From positions 1 through 62,587 of the forward strand of contig JAILLY010000041.1 in the NCBI GenBank assembly GCA_024692905.1: a stretch of DNA of 62,587 nt. Reading direction: 5' to 3'. Position numbers and translations under genes: made by a program. This DNA is from Lachnospiraceae bacterium (GTDB lineage Bacteria > Bacillota > Clostridia > Lachnospirales > Lachnospiraceae). The notes under the pieces were generated by a model, which worked only from the letters and a program-made list of their open reading frames with translations, had not been told where the DNA came from and searched no databases. The stretch's first letter is position 1, and every line of letters starts with the position of its first letter. Below are positions 26,657 through 36,000 of the stretch, piece after piece.

Positions 26657-27205
26657 TTATCTGGGAGCTACGGCGTTACATGTAACGCAATAACTTATGG
26701 TTCCCTTGGGTAATGCGAAGCTGATGGCTCCGTTTGCTGATACCTTTGCTTCAACAGGCAGAACGGTTACTGCTCCGTTATTGCTTATCTGGGCAAATAC
26801 AGTATAGCTGAATGCCTGGAAGAATAAGGGACCTCTGAGATTCCTTACTCCTCCTGCACCGTTCTCCTTGGATGCAGCAACGATCGATGCATTGCTTCCA
26901 AGAAGGAGCTTGAGGTATTTGCTGAACGCTATGATAGTGTTCTTGCTGACCGGAGCTGCAGGTGTGCCGGCATCGGTCAATACGCCAAGCGCAAGAGACT
27001 GTACAAATGAATCGGTTATCGGCTGGCCTGTCGGAGTAGTATCTACTACCGGAGGAGGATTCCATGCCGGACTGCTCTTCTTGGGACTGGATTCCTCTGC
27101 ATTAGAAGCCGCATGTGAACTTGACGTAGATCCTGCAAATACACTTACGGTCATCGATACAACAAGCAATGCAGCAACAAATACCGATGTGATCTTCTTG
27201 CTCAA
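26657..27205 (-). CDS. small exported protein of unknown function
   Basis: About 182 residues. The N-terminus is a clear signal peptide (LSKKITSVFVAALLVVSMTVSVFAG, cleavage near VFA-GS), followed by a Ser/Pro-rich linker (SSPKKSSPAWNPPPVVDTTP) and a compact, neutral, Ala/Val/Gly-rich C-terminal domain ending SYCVTCNAVAPR with two cysteines. No anchor, LPXTG motif or enzymatic motif is visible. A reading frame also opens at an ATG at 27226, but the GGAGGGG ribosome site lies after it, so I start at the TTG at 27205. Strong promoter, double terminator and signal peptide suggest an abundant secreted product. No family recognised. Confidence 0.8.
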   Translation of the reverse strand: MSKKITSVFVAALLVVSMTVSVFAGSTSSSHAASNAEESSPKKSSPAWNPPPVVDTTPTGQPITDSFVQSLALGVLTDAGTPAAPVSKNTIIAFSKYLKLLLGSNASIVAASKENGAGGVRNLRGPLFFQAFSYTVFAQISNNGAVTVLPVEAKVSANGAISFALPKGTISYCVTCNAVAPR

Positions 27206-27248
27206 CTTACTATCCCCTCCTTTCATATAGTACTTGTGACATTAACAT

Positions 27249-27277
27249 ATTTTACTATAATTGCAATAAACGGTCAA
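27249..27277 (-). promoter_or_regulatory. promoter of the small exported protein
   Basis: Minus-strand TTGACC (27272-27277), 17-base spacer, TAAAAT (27249-27254). Predicted start near 27242, 37 bases before the TTG start codon. The motif TGTGACAT occurs on both sides (27236-27243 as its plus-strand form and 27285-27292), which might mark a regulator site. Confidence 0.6.
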
Positions 27278-27311
27278 TAATCATGTGACATAAAGATTCA
27301 CATATGCACGT

Positions 27312-28388
27312 TTATCCTACTTCTTTATAGAAGAGCTTAATGATAAGATCCCGAAGCGCTTCCTCATCGGGGTAAAAATACTCAAATCCGTCATCCTTTA
27401 CGACCGTTTCACCCTCCATGGTATAAATATCATCCTCATTGAAGGAATAATTCAGATATTCCGTGGTCATATAACCTATCTCATCCACGCTAAGGTCGCT
27501 TACGAGCTCATCCTTCATCCCGTTATAGATATTGACCGGGAGCATGATATCGGATGATGTCTTCTCTTTTAGCTGCTTTATAAAGGACTTAAGATACAGC
27601 TTCTGCCTGGCAAGCCTCTTTCTCTGGCTTTCGAATACCTCCGTATCCCTTATATGCACGAAATCATATGCTTCTTCTCCGTTAAGTGTTAACGTCGTTC
27701 CTGCGGTCCATTCCGGGTTTATCGCTTCAAGATCCTCCATTCCTTCAGGTATGGTAAGAGTCACTCCGCCGATCGAATCGTTTATGAAAGGGATCGCTTT
27801 ATAATTGATCGAAACATAACCGTGTACCGGTATGTCATAAAGCAGCCTGCTTACGGCATCCCTTGTAAGTTCGCAGCTGTACTCTTTTCCTCCTCCGAAG
27901 CCGTGCTGGTTGGTGATCTGCGACCTTGCGATGACGTCATGTCCGTCCTCACCTATGCCGACCATTACGACATCGACCTCCGTATCCCTGTTTACCGCAA
28001 GGATCTTAACGTTTCTTTCATCGGGATCCAGTATGACAAGGAAGATACCGTCCGACTGTCCTCCCTTTGTGAGCTCGTCATATTTCGGATCTCCTCCCTG
28101 ATGGGCATTGTCTATACCGAGTATAAGGAATGTACGGATACCGGTATTGTATTCGTATTTCTTACCCTTATATGATATCCAGCCTTCCTGCCAGTCCGAA
28201 GCCGGTGCCTCGTCGCTCTTTATCGTCGGGCCTTCGGTATTCGCGCTTTTGGCAAGCCTGTTTTTGCCCGCAAGAGTCATGATCTTCACCGTTGCGGCAA
28301 GGATCACAAATACAGCCAGTATGCATCCCGTGATGATAAGCAGCCTTCGTATTATCAATTGCTGCCGGGTCAAACCTCTTCTTCTCAT
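27312..28388 (-). CDS. LytR-CpsA-Psr (LCP) family protein
   Basis: A 358-residue membrane-anchored protein: basic N-terminus, transmembrane helix at about 13-35 (LLIITGCILAVFVILAATV), then an outer LCP domain with FLILGIDN, GQSDGIFLVILDPDERNVKILAVNRDTEVDV (catalytic-site Asp and Arg), GYVSINYKAIPFINDSIGGVTLTIP and YDFVHIRDTEVFESQRKRLARQKLYLKSFI (the conserved RxxRQ region). LCP enzymes transfer undecaprenyl-diphosphate-linked glycans to peptidoglycan or protein. Last gene of the operon with CpsD, CpsC and the sortase-like protein, so it probably attaches the polysaccharide made by the neighbouring loci. No obvious terminator follows. Confidence 0.94.
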   Translation of the reverse strand: MRRRGLTRQQLIIRRLLIITGCILAVFVILAATVKIMTLAGKNRLAKSANTEGPTIKSDEAPASDWQEGWISYKGKKYEYNTGIRTFLILGIDNAHQGGDPKYDELTKGGQSDGIFLVILDPDERNVKILAVNRDTEVDVVMVGIGEDGHDVIARSQITNQHGFGGGKEYSCELTRDAVSRLLYDIPVHGYVSINYKAIPFINDSIGGVTLTIPEGMEDLEAINPEWTAGTTLTLNGEEAYDFVHIRDTEVFESQRKRLARQKLYLKSFIKQLKEKTSSDIMLPVNIYNGMKDELVSDLSVDEIGYMTTEYLNYSFNEDDIYTMEGETVVKDDGFEYFYPDEEALRDLIIKLFYKEVG

Positions 28389-28405
28389 CGGATATATCCT
28401 TAACC

Positions 28406-29128
28406 TTATTCCTCTCCGTAATAACTGCCGTAGTATTTACCGTAATACTTTCCGTAATATCTTCCGTAATATTTGCCGTAGTAGCCCTTGCCCGTTATAT
28501 TGATCTTATTTAAGATGACACCGAGTATCTTGGCATCGGCAACCTTTAACTGGTCAACGACCTTCCTTGCAAACCTGTAATTTATGGCACCGCTCTCGAT
28601 AACAAGTATCATCCCGTCGCATTTCTTGGATATGACGGCCGCATCGATAACGGAGCCTATGGGCGGTGCGTCAACGATTATTATATCGTAATTCTCCCTT
28701 GAATAATCCATCATCCTCGCAAAGGACTTGCCTCCGAGAAGTTCGCTGGGATTGGGCGGCACGGGCCCCGCAAAGATCATATCCATATCCGGGATGTCCG
28801 TCCGGCACAATGCTTCCTCGATATCCACCTTCCTTGCAAGAACATTCGTCAGTCCGTATTTAACGCTGCCCTTTTTGTGTCTGGATCTCATGACGGATTT
28901 GCGAAGATCCGCATCTACGAGCAGCGTTTTCTTGCCGCTCTCCGCAAAGCTCCTTGCAAGTTCAAAGGATATCGTGGACTTGCCTTCGTTCGGGGTCGCG
29001 CTGGTCAGTCCCACAACCTTTACATCCTCGCCGGCAAATTCTATATTGGTCCTTAAGGTCTTAAAAGCCTCATTGGTCCGAAAGTCATGTCTTACCGTTT
29101 TGATCTCCGCATACTGCATGTCAGTCAC
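28406..29128 (-). CDS. CpsD/CapB-type tyrosine kinase (BY-kinase)
   Basis: A 240-residue cytoplasmic BY-kinase. Walker A is SATPNEGKSTISFELARSFA near residue 42, Walker A' is LLVDADLRKS, Walker B is YDIIIVDAPPIGSVIDAAV. The C-terminus is a tyrosine cluster of five KYYG-type repeats from about residue 217, the autophosphorylation tail. It pairs with the CpsC membrane activator encoded just upstream (ATGA overlap). Phosphorylation cycles of this pair control chain length and export. The repeated codons at 28410-28490 are this tail, not an independent repeat. Confidence 0.95.
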   Translation of the reverse strand: MTDMQYAEIKTVRHDFRTNEAFKTLRTNIEFAGEDVKVVGLTSATPNEGKSTISFELARSFAESGKKTLLVDADLRKSVMRSRHKKGSVKYGLTNVLARKVDIEEALCRTDIPDMDMIFAGPVPPNPSELLGGKSFARMMDYSRENYDIIIVDAPPIGSVIDAAVISKKCDGMILVIESGAINYRFARKVVDQLKVADAKILGVILNKINITGKGYYGKYYGRYYGKYYGKYYGSYYGEE

Positions 29129-30126
29129 TCCATCGATATAAATTCAAGAAACGGATCCCTGTTAAGCGCGATCCCTTCATCGGGCATAACGGGTGCCCTC
29201 ATCTGTCCTGCCTGTACAGTCTGTCCTGCCTGTACGGTCTGTCCTGCCTGTACGGCCCGCACGATCTGTACGGTCTCTTCGATATATCCGGTCTCTTCGG
29301 CTTCCTCCGCTTTAAGTGACTCTTCCTCATCACTTTCCATGGGATCGACGCCGGTATATTTCATCCGCACACCGGGAATACGGTTTCCAAACGGAAAGCG
29401 TTTCTTCTTTGTCTTTTTCTTCTTCTGTCCCTCTCCGTCCATGTACGGTATTAAGCCTATCGTTGAAAGCTCGAGGTATTTTTCCACATCCTCACTCACC
29501 CTTATCGTGTCATCCGAAAGATATCCGGCTAACAGCACACATATGCATAAGATCAGTCCCGAAAGCGCTCCGATCAGCGTATATTTGAATACCGACGGCT
29601 CGGACGGCTTGCCGATATCGGGCAGATTGGCTTCATCCACGACATTTACGGCTTCAATGTCCATTACGGATTTGATGTGCCTGCTCGCCACGTCCCTTAT
29701 CCCGTTCGCTATCCTGCGCGCTTCCTCGGGATCCTCGTCCTTTACCGTGATGGAGATGATACGCGTATCCGTCGCATTGGCTACGGTCACGCGCTTAAGC
29801 AGTCCGTCATACGTGGTATCAAGCGCAAGATCCTTTATCACCTTTTCAAGAACGTTCCTGCAGGTGATGAGTTCCTCGTAATCCTTGGTAAGCTGGGTCG
29901 CAAGCTGGGTATCGGAATACGATATGGTCCCGTTATTGTTCTCCTTGTTGAGTATATAGACCTTTGTCGTTGATTCGTACTTCGGTGCTATGACAAAGGA
30001 GCTTATGATAAAACCCGCGGCCGCGCATACGACACCCGCAATGGCTATGATCCACAGCCTGTGGAAAAGGTACATAAGCACCTCGGTTATATCTATTTCT
30101 ATCTCATCTTCCCTGTTTCTCATCAT
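29125..30126 (-). CDS. CpsC/Wzz chain-length determinant (polysaccharide co-polymerase)
   Basis: A 333-residue protein with the Wzz layout: short cytoplasmic start (EDEIEIDITEVLMYLFHRLW), transmembrane helix at 32-52, outer helical domain to about residue 180, NLPDIGKPSEPSVFKYTLIGALSGLILCICVLLAGYL (the Pro-rich segment and second helix) and a cytoplasmic tail. The tail, about 120 residues, is longer than usual and contains three 6-residue repeats (VQAGQT) before the end that contacts CpsD (EGIALNRDPFLEFISM). GGAGG lies four bases before the ATG. Activates the CpsD kinase encoded next. Confidence 0.93.
   Translation of the reverse strand: MMRNREDEIEIDITEVLMYLFHRLWIIAIAGVVCAAAGFIISSFVIAPKYESTTKVYILNKENNNGTISYSDTQLATQLTKDYEELITCRNVLEKVIKDLALDTTYDGLLKRVTVANATDTRIISITVKDEDPEEARRIANGIRDVASRHIKSVMDIEAVNVVDEANLPDIGKPSEPSVFKYTLIGALSGLILCICVLLAGYLSDDTIRVSEDVEKYLELSTIGLIPYMDGEGQKKKKTKKKRFPFGNRIPGVRMKYTGVDPMESDEEESLKAEEAEETGYIEETVQIVRAVQAGQTVQAGQTVQAGQMRAPVMPDEGIALNRDPFLEFISME
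29203..29256 (-). repeat. three tandem 18-bp units inside cpsC
   Basis: Units at 29203-29220, 29221-29238 and 29239-29256 are nearly identical (CTGTCCTGCCTGTAC core) and encode VQAGQT three times in the cytoplasmic tail of CpsC. Exact multiples of three keep the frame, so copy number could vary without breaking the gene. Confidence 0.95.
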
Positions 30127-30189
30127 GTTTCCTCCGGATATCCGGCAATACGCTTATTCTATCCGTCCAAAGATGCATTGTCAATCGGC

Positions 30190-30975
30190 CTAAGGCAGTG
30201 CAAAAGCCCCGTAAAGCCTGCCCTGGACAAGAAACCTGCGGTCATCCCTGCCCTTGATGCCTGTCGAGAGAGTGAGTGTCTTATACCCGGGATCGGGCAG
30301 TGCTTCTTTTCTCAAGTTGCCCCCGAGGCCTATCTGGTCCTCGATCCGGCTTAAATAAACGCTGTACTGGTCATCGTTTGAGGTCCCGTAAAATATGACC
30401 AGGAGCTTGTCATCCGATTCATAAGCCGCAAATACCTCATACACCAGAACCTCTTCGGGCGTATATATATAGATATAGGGATGAGAATCAAAGAATTCGG
30501 GATCCCCGAAAGATCCGAGTGCCGAGAAACCGCTGCCTGCCTCTGAGTTATGCCCGTATAAAACAGTCAGATTATCGGAAAAATCGGCGGAATTTATCAT
30601 CTGCATATAGATCGCGCCGTTTTCATCAGCCTCTCCCTTCTCGTTATGATCCGAATAGAACATGAGATCCTCTTCGCTCCTTAACACGGGGGTGTCTATC
30701 CCTGTATCGGGTATATAGAGCCATGCGCATATATCCTTATTTACACTGTCTTTAAGCTCTTTAACGTTTATTTCCTTATCCTTTGGTATTAAAGATCCGT
30801 CTTCTCCGTCCTCACCGCTTATGTCTTCCGTCTGCACCGGTTCCTCCCGTGCTTCTTCTCCTGCGGCTCCCTTTTTATCCATATACATAAGGACTCCGAG
30901 GGTTATGCAGAGAGCAGCGGCTATGACCACAAGAACAATCAGCACTCCTGTCGGCAACATTCTGTTTCTTCTCAT
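30190..30975 (-). CDS. class B sortase-like protein lacking the catalytic cysteine
   Basis: A 261-residue protein: basic N-terminus, transmembrane helix at about 9-31, acidic linker (GEEAREEPVQTEDISGEDGEDG), then a sortase B fold with ICAWLYIPDTGIDTPVLRS, FYSDHNEKGEADENGAIYM, the catalytic-His segment TVLYGHNSEAGSGFSAL, and the last strands KTLTLSTGIKGRDDRRFLVQGRL. Class B sortases have TLSTC there; this protein has TLSTG, from codon GGC where TGC would be cysteine. His and Arg are kept. It begins the operon with CpsC, CpsD and LCP; GAGGAG lies seven bases before the ATG. It may be a non-catalytic sortase-fold protein or a recent loss; see findings. Confidence 0.88.
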   Translation of the reverse strand: MRRNRMLPTGVLIVLVVIAAALCITLGVLMYMDKKGAAGEEAREEPVQTEDISGEDGEDGSLIPKDKEINVKELKDSVNKDICAWLYIPDTGIDTPVLRSEEDLMFYSDHNEKGEADENGAIYMQMINSADFSDNLTVLYGHNSEAGSGFSALGSFGDPEFFDSHPYIYIYTPEEVLVYEVFAAYESDDKLLVIFYGTSNDDQYSVYLSRIEDQIGLGGNLRKEALPDPGYKTLTLSTGIKGRDDRRFLVQGRLYGAFALP

Positions 30976-31024
30976 CTTTTTACTCCTCTAAAAATATGTA
31001 TTGCCCCCCTCAAAAGCAGCCGGC

Positions 31025-31070
31025 GGCATATCTGTATCATAAGGCATCCGCCGCAAGCGGTCCATATGCC
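31025..31070. repeat. imperfect inverted repeat upstream of the sortase-like operon
   Basis: GGCATAT (31025-31031) pairs with ATATGCC (31064-31070) around an inner CCGC/GCGG hairpin (31048-31051 with 31057-31060). It lies between the divergent sortase-like and mgtC genes. It could be part of the minus-strand leader or a weak terminator; no T-run follows on either strand, so no role is assigned. Confidence 0.35.
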
Positions 31071-31087
31071 TCAAAGGGGCGTTGTTC

Positions 31088-31116
31088 TTGAAAACACAGG
31101 CCTCATCGTCTATAAT
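31088..31116 (+). promoter_or_regulatory. promoter of mgtC
   Basis: TTGAAA (31088-31093), 17-base spacer and a consensus TATAAT (31111-31116). Start near 31123, which leaves 22 bases to the ATG at 31145 and places the alternative upstream start codon outside the transcript. Confidence 0.75.
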
Positions 31117-31144
31117 CAGATTAAGAGAGACGGAGGTAAAACAT

Positions 31145-31885
31145 ATGACTCTGATCCGGTATTTTAACAGTCAGTTTGATATCATGCAGAACCTCGATTT
31201 CTGCCTTCGGATACTTATGGCCGCAGCCGCGGGAGGCATAATAGGCTTCGAGCGGAGCAACCGTTTCAAGGAAGCCGGCGTACGTACGCATATCATAGTA
31301 TGCACTACCACGGCGGTTCTCATGATACTTTCAAAATATGCCTTCGTCGATCTTGCATCGCCCGACGGCTCGCTCTTTAACGGCGTTCACGGCGCGGATC
31401 CGGCACGTATCGCTGCCCAGGCGGTAAGCGGCATCAGCTTTCTGTGTGCCGGTGTCATCTTCAAGACCGGAAGCAGCGTCCGGGGGCTTACAACCGCCGC
31501 GGGATTATGGCTTACCGCAGGCCTCGGGCTTACCTTCGGCGCCGGAATGTATGTCATAGGCATATTTGCCCTTTTACTCCTGTTCATCCTCCAGTTCTTT
31601 ATAAACCGCATCCTTCCTTCGGTCGATACCTATTCGGGAAACAACCTGCATTTTAAGGTAAGAGCCGGCTCGGATTTTAACGGCGACCTTTTGGATCAGC
31701 TTAAAAAATGGGAGGTCGTGATCGATCAGAATAACATCCGCTATAACGATGATGATACGGTGGAATATGACCTTACCGTGCGCAGGCGTGATGAGATCAC
31801 CTTTGATGAGCTCACCGCATTTGCCAAAGACCGGGATGATGTCATTTCCTTCAGCAACAATTCACTGTATAATCATTTCCGCTGA
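31145..31885 (+). CDS. MgtC/SapB family membrane protein
   Basis: A 246-residue protein with five N-terminal transmembrane helices carrying the family signature: RILMAAAAGGIIGFERSNRFKEAGVRTHIIVCTTTAVLMILS, then RIAAQAVSGISFLCAGVIFKTGSSVRGLTTAAGLWLTAGLGL. The C-terminal 80 residues form an ACT-like cytoplasmic domain. MgtC proteins help cells under low Mg2+ and modulate phosphate/ATP balance. GGAGG lies eight bases before the chosen ATG. Its last 13 bases overlap the end of the convergent aminotransferase gene. Confidence 0.92.
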   Translation: MTLIRYFNSQFDIMQNLDFCLRILMAAAAGGIIGFERSNRFKEAGVRTHIIVCTTTAVLMILSKYAFVDLASPDGSLFNGVHGADPARIAAQAVSGISFLCAGVIFKTGSSVRGLTTAAGLWLTAGLGLTFGAGMYVIGIFALLLLFILQFFINRILPSVDTYSGNNLHFKVRAGSDFNGDLLDQLKKWEVVIDQNNIRYNDDDTVEYDLTVRRRDEITFDELTAFAKDRDDVISFSNNSLYNHFR

Positions 31886-33006
31886 TATCTGCCCTTTGCG
31901 CTTATTATCCCGCATATCTCATCAACCGTTTCAAGAGGCAGGCTGTCATAAATAGGCAGAGTCAGTATTTTCATTGATACATCATGGGCGACCGGAGTAG
32001 GGCCTCCCGGGCATTCCCTGTACAGATCGATCTCATTTAACGCAGGATAGAAATACTTCCTGCTGTAGATCCCGTGTCTCTTAAGTTCCTTATATACGTC
32101 GTCCCTTGTCCTTCCGTAGGCTTCGGGATCTATATACACCGGCATGTAGGCATAGTTATATCTTATGTCTTCGCGCAGCGGATTTAATACTATGCCGTCA
32201 ACCCCCGACAGCTTCTCACGGTATCTGTCGCTTACCTTCTTCCTTGCAGCGATGCATTCGTCTATATGGCGGAGGTTGCATATGCCCATCGCAGCACGGA
32301 ACTCGTCAAGCTTGGCATTTCCGCCTATCGCCCCTATATGCTCTTCATCGTGGATACCGAAGTTTTTGAGTTCATGCAGGGGAAGCGTATATCTTTGATC
32401 CTTAAAGGCGACCGCACCGCCCTCTATGGTATTGAATACCTTGGTCGCATGGAACGAGAACATCGTGGCGTCACCGAAATTGCCCACTCCGGTACCCCTG
32501 TATGTCTCACCGAAGGCATGGGCTCCGTCATAAATGACCTTAAGACCGTGCTCTGAAGCGATACTTCCTATCCGGTACGTATCACAGATATTTCCGTAAA
32601 CATGCACGGGGATTATGGCGACCGTTCTCTCGTTTATCAGCCCTTCAAGCTTATCGGGATCAAGACAGTAATCATCCTTTTTTATATCGCAAAAAACAGG
32701 TGTCAAGCCGTTCCTTGCGATCGCATGTACCGTTGATACAAAGGTGAACGGCGTGGTTATGACCTCACCCTTTCCCTGTGCCTTACCGTCAAGTTCAAAT
32801 GCCTGTATGGCCATCTCAAGTGCCATATGTCCGTTTACGAACAAAGACAGTCCCGACACGTTTAGATAATCCTTTAACATACCCTGGAACCTGTTATATA
32901 CGGGTCCCATATTTGTCAGGATATGTGACTCAAATACCGGCCTTATCTCATCAACAAACTCATCCAACTCAGGCACGAACGGCCTTGTAACGTTTATCCT
33001 TCCCAC
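31873..33006 (-). CDS. DegT/DnrJ/EryC1 sugar aminotransferase
   Basis: A 377-residue PLP enzyme with NGHMALEMAIQAFEL, TTPFTFVSTVHAIARNGLTPVFCDI, YDGAHAFGETY (PLP Asp region) and FSFHATKVFNTIEGGAVAF with the Schiff-base lysine near residue 189. It should install an amino group on a keto sugar nucleotide. It differs clearly from the PglE-like enzyme at 4315-5445, so it probably serves another sugar. It follows the hybrid kinase gene by 21 bases and is probably co-transcribed with two signalling genes, an odd partnership. No dehydratase that would make its substrate is adjacent. Confidence 0.9.
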   Translation of the reverse strand: MGRINVTRPFVPELDEFVDEIRPVFESHILTNMGPVYNRFQGMLKDYLNVSGLSLFVNGHMALEMAIQAFELDGKAQGKGEVITTPFTFVSTVHAIARNGLTPVFCDIKKDDYCLDPDKLEGLINERTVAIIPVHVYGNICDTYRIGSIASEHGLKVIYDGAHAFGETYRGTGVGNFGDATMFSFHATKVFNTIEGGAVAFKDQRYTLPLHELKNFGIHDEEHIGAIGGNAKLDEFRAAMGICNLRHIDECIAARKKVSDRYREKLSGVDGIVLNPLREDIRYNYAYMPVYIDPEAYGRTRDDVYKELKRHGIYSRKYFYPALNEIDLYRECPGGPTPVAHDVSMKILTLPIYDSLPLETVDEICGIISAKGRYQRK

Positions 33007-33027
33007 TTAACTGTTCTTCATCCCTTC

Positions 33028-36000
33028 TTAGGCATCGTTCCGTTTCATGATCTCATCGGGAAGATGCTTCATTATGGTCCTCTCCAGTTCCCTGCCGTCA
33101 ACCGGCTTGAACAGACATCCCGTAAAGCCTTTGGAGATGTAGAAATCCTCTCCCGCCGTTGAATTGGCGGTCATCGCATAGACCGGCAGATCCGGGTTCT
33201 TCTCCCTTATATGTCCTATCGTCTCTATACCGTCCATACCGGGCATCATATGATCCAGCAGCACGAGATCAAAACTCCCGTACTTTATCTTATCAAGGCA
33301 TTCCTCGCCGCCGGATGCCGTCGTCACGAATATCCTTGTCGGCTTGAGCAGGCTTTTTATCACAGTCAGGCTCATCGGATTGTCATCAACCACGAGTATA
33401 TCCGCATCGGGCGCTACAAAGCCCGGAACGTATTTTCCGCCGTCAAGACTTTCATCCTCTTCGGCAAAGCTGCCTATCTGTTCCGGGTCGGCGATCTTCT
33501 GCCTGACCTTTATAAAGAATTCGGAACCTTCGCCGTACTGACTCTCACACCATATGCTGCCGCCCATCATCTCGATGTAGCGTCTTGATATATCAAGCCC
33601 CAGACCGGTCCCCTTTACCATGCTGTTCTTCTCCTCATCAAGGCGTTCGTATGCGGTAAAAAGCCGGTCCATATCTTCGGGTTTGATCCCTATACCCGTA
33701 TCCTTTATCGATATGTTCAGTTCACAGGTTTCATCATCGGCCTTAACCATAGAGGCCTTGAGTGTAAATCCGCCTATCTCCGTATACTTAACGGCATTCG
33801 TAAGCAGGTTCAACATTATCTGCTTAAGCTTTACATGGTCCCCGACAAGGCGCCTTGGGATCTCTCCGCTTATGTCGGTATCAAACATCAGATCCTTTTC
33901 CTGGCTCTTTATCCTGATCATTGAGATCAGGGACCTGAAAAACTTAACCGTATCATATTCCTGCTCCACAAGCTGTATTTTACCCGACTCAAATCTGGAC
34001 ATGTCAAGCAGGTCGTTTATAAGGCCGAGCAGTGATTCCGATGCATCCTTTATGTTGCGTGCGTATCCCGTTATGAGGTTATGATAAGGCTTCGGAACAT
34101 CACTGCCGTCTTCCCTTAATATCATCTCATCCATTCCGATGATCGTATTTATGGGGGTGCGGATCTCATGCGACATATTGGCTAAGAAACGCGTCTTGGC
34201 CGTACTTGCCTGCTCGGCCTCTTCCTTTGCCAGCCTTATCTGCTCATACTGCTTTCTGATGACTGTCCCGGCCATGATGCGCCATACGAGAAGTCCTGCC
34301 GCAAGGGCGATCAGGGCCAAAAGGATTATCCTTACAGTCACAAGTTCAAAGAGCCCCGGCTTCTTTACGATATTGAACCTGTCGTCCTGGAATATCTCTC
34401 CGGTAGCGGGATCGATCATCTCAATATGCATGGTATAATTCCCGTAACGGAGTCCGGTATATTCAAGAGGTTTAAACTCACTGAGCTGGGCGGTTATACC
34501 CTCATCACCGGAACCGTCCAGATATACATGTACGGTCGGATTGGTCATCGTATAATCGAGTATCGCCGGATTTATCTGTATCCTCTTTGCCACAGAAGGG
34601 ATCGTATATGTTCCTTCCGCGTCCGGGATTATCTCGTTATCATTGCAGTATACCGATTTGACTGCTGTCTTTATCTTATCCGCCTGCTCGAAATAATGAT
34701 CTATATTGACGCGGCTTACACCGGTCCTTCCGCTTATATACAGGTTGCCTTCATCATCAAGCTCACTGAACGCGTTCGCGGTAGGTGTGCAGGTCAGTCC
34801 GTTGGCTATCGTATAAAGGCGGTAATCCTTTACCGTATCATTTATTGCATCCCCGGCCTTTATGACATATACGCCGTATGATGACAGTATCCACAGATTA
34901 TCGTTATCATCATAATAGATATCGAAATTGTTATTATAAGGGAACGTTGTCACCCTCGTGATCAGTCCGTTCCTGATATATTCAAGGGAATTTGAGGTGA
35001 TGACCCAGTACACACCTCTTTTGGCATCCTTCTTTATGCGGAGGATGACATCGCTTGTAAGCCCTTCATCACGCGACAGGTGCCTGATCCCGTTATTTCC
35101 GATGACATAAATCCCGTCGCCGTCCGTGCCTGCATATATACTTCCGTCTTCACCCTCTTCGACCGTGAGCAGAACGAGGTTTGAAAGGCCTTCTACCGCA
35201 CCGGCGGTCCGTATGACTTTACCGTCCTTTATAACGGCAAGCCCGCCGTTCGTACCCGCAATTACGGAGTTATCCGACGATACTGACGTACACCTTATCT
35301 CATCGCTCGGCATTCCGTCCGCCGTTGTAAGGCTTGATATGCTGCCGTCTTCATTAAGGCATATAAGGCCCTTGCCGCCTGTATATGTTGAGACCCACAT
35401 ATTCCCGGCGCCATCGTTCATAAGACATCTTATCCTTATGCCGGCAAGAAGACGTGTCAGTTCATTCTCAGTCGGCCTCATATCCTCATCAAGCACGATA
35501 AGTCCGCTGTCGGCGCCTATATAGAGGTTCCCCTGATGAAGGCAGGTGCTGTTTACAACCTCACCGTGAAGGCCGGCTTCCTCGGTAATATCCTTAAAAT
35601 TATCGGTGACCACCTTCATCACGCCCTGCCTTGAGGATGCGAACCATATATTGCCCTGATAATCCGAAGTCATCATCTCTATCGCATCATCCATCGGCAT
35701 GTTTTCAAGCACTTTGAACCGGCCGTTTTCGTCAAGGTAGCCTGCGTTGTCGTTCGTTACGATCCATATCCTTGCACAGTCAAGCGAGATCCATTTAACG
35801 TCCGAAGCCGGAGCGATCGGTATTTCCTTAAGTTTCCCCGCTCCGTCACCGAAAGACCCGTAATAGATCCTGTCCTCTTCCGTTCCTATATAAACTTTAC
35901 CCGTATCCGTGGGATCGGCATAGACGGTGGTTATCCTGCTTATATCAAGATCTTCATCCGAATAAAACCCGCCAAGCAGGCCGTCCTTTATGCTGAATAA

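Noticed and set aside
28410..28490. Short near-identical direct repeats suggestive of a CRISPR or satellite
   Set aside because: They encode the Tyr-rich KYYG tail of the BY-kinase in frame; units of about 12-15 bases without spacers.
29087..29881. A 264-codon plus-strand open frame
   Set aside because: Antisense shadow of cpsC/cpsD; its Cys-rich repeats are only the reverse reading of the VQAGQT repeats.
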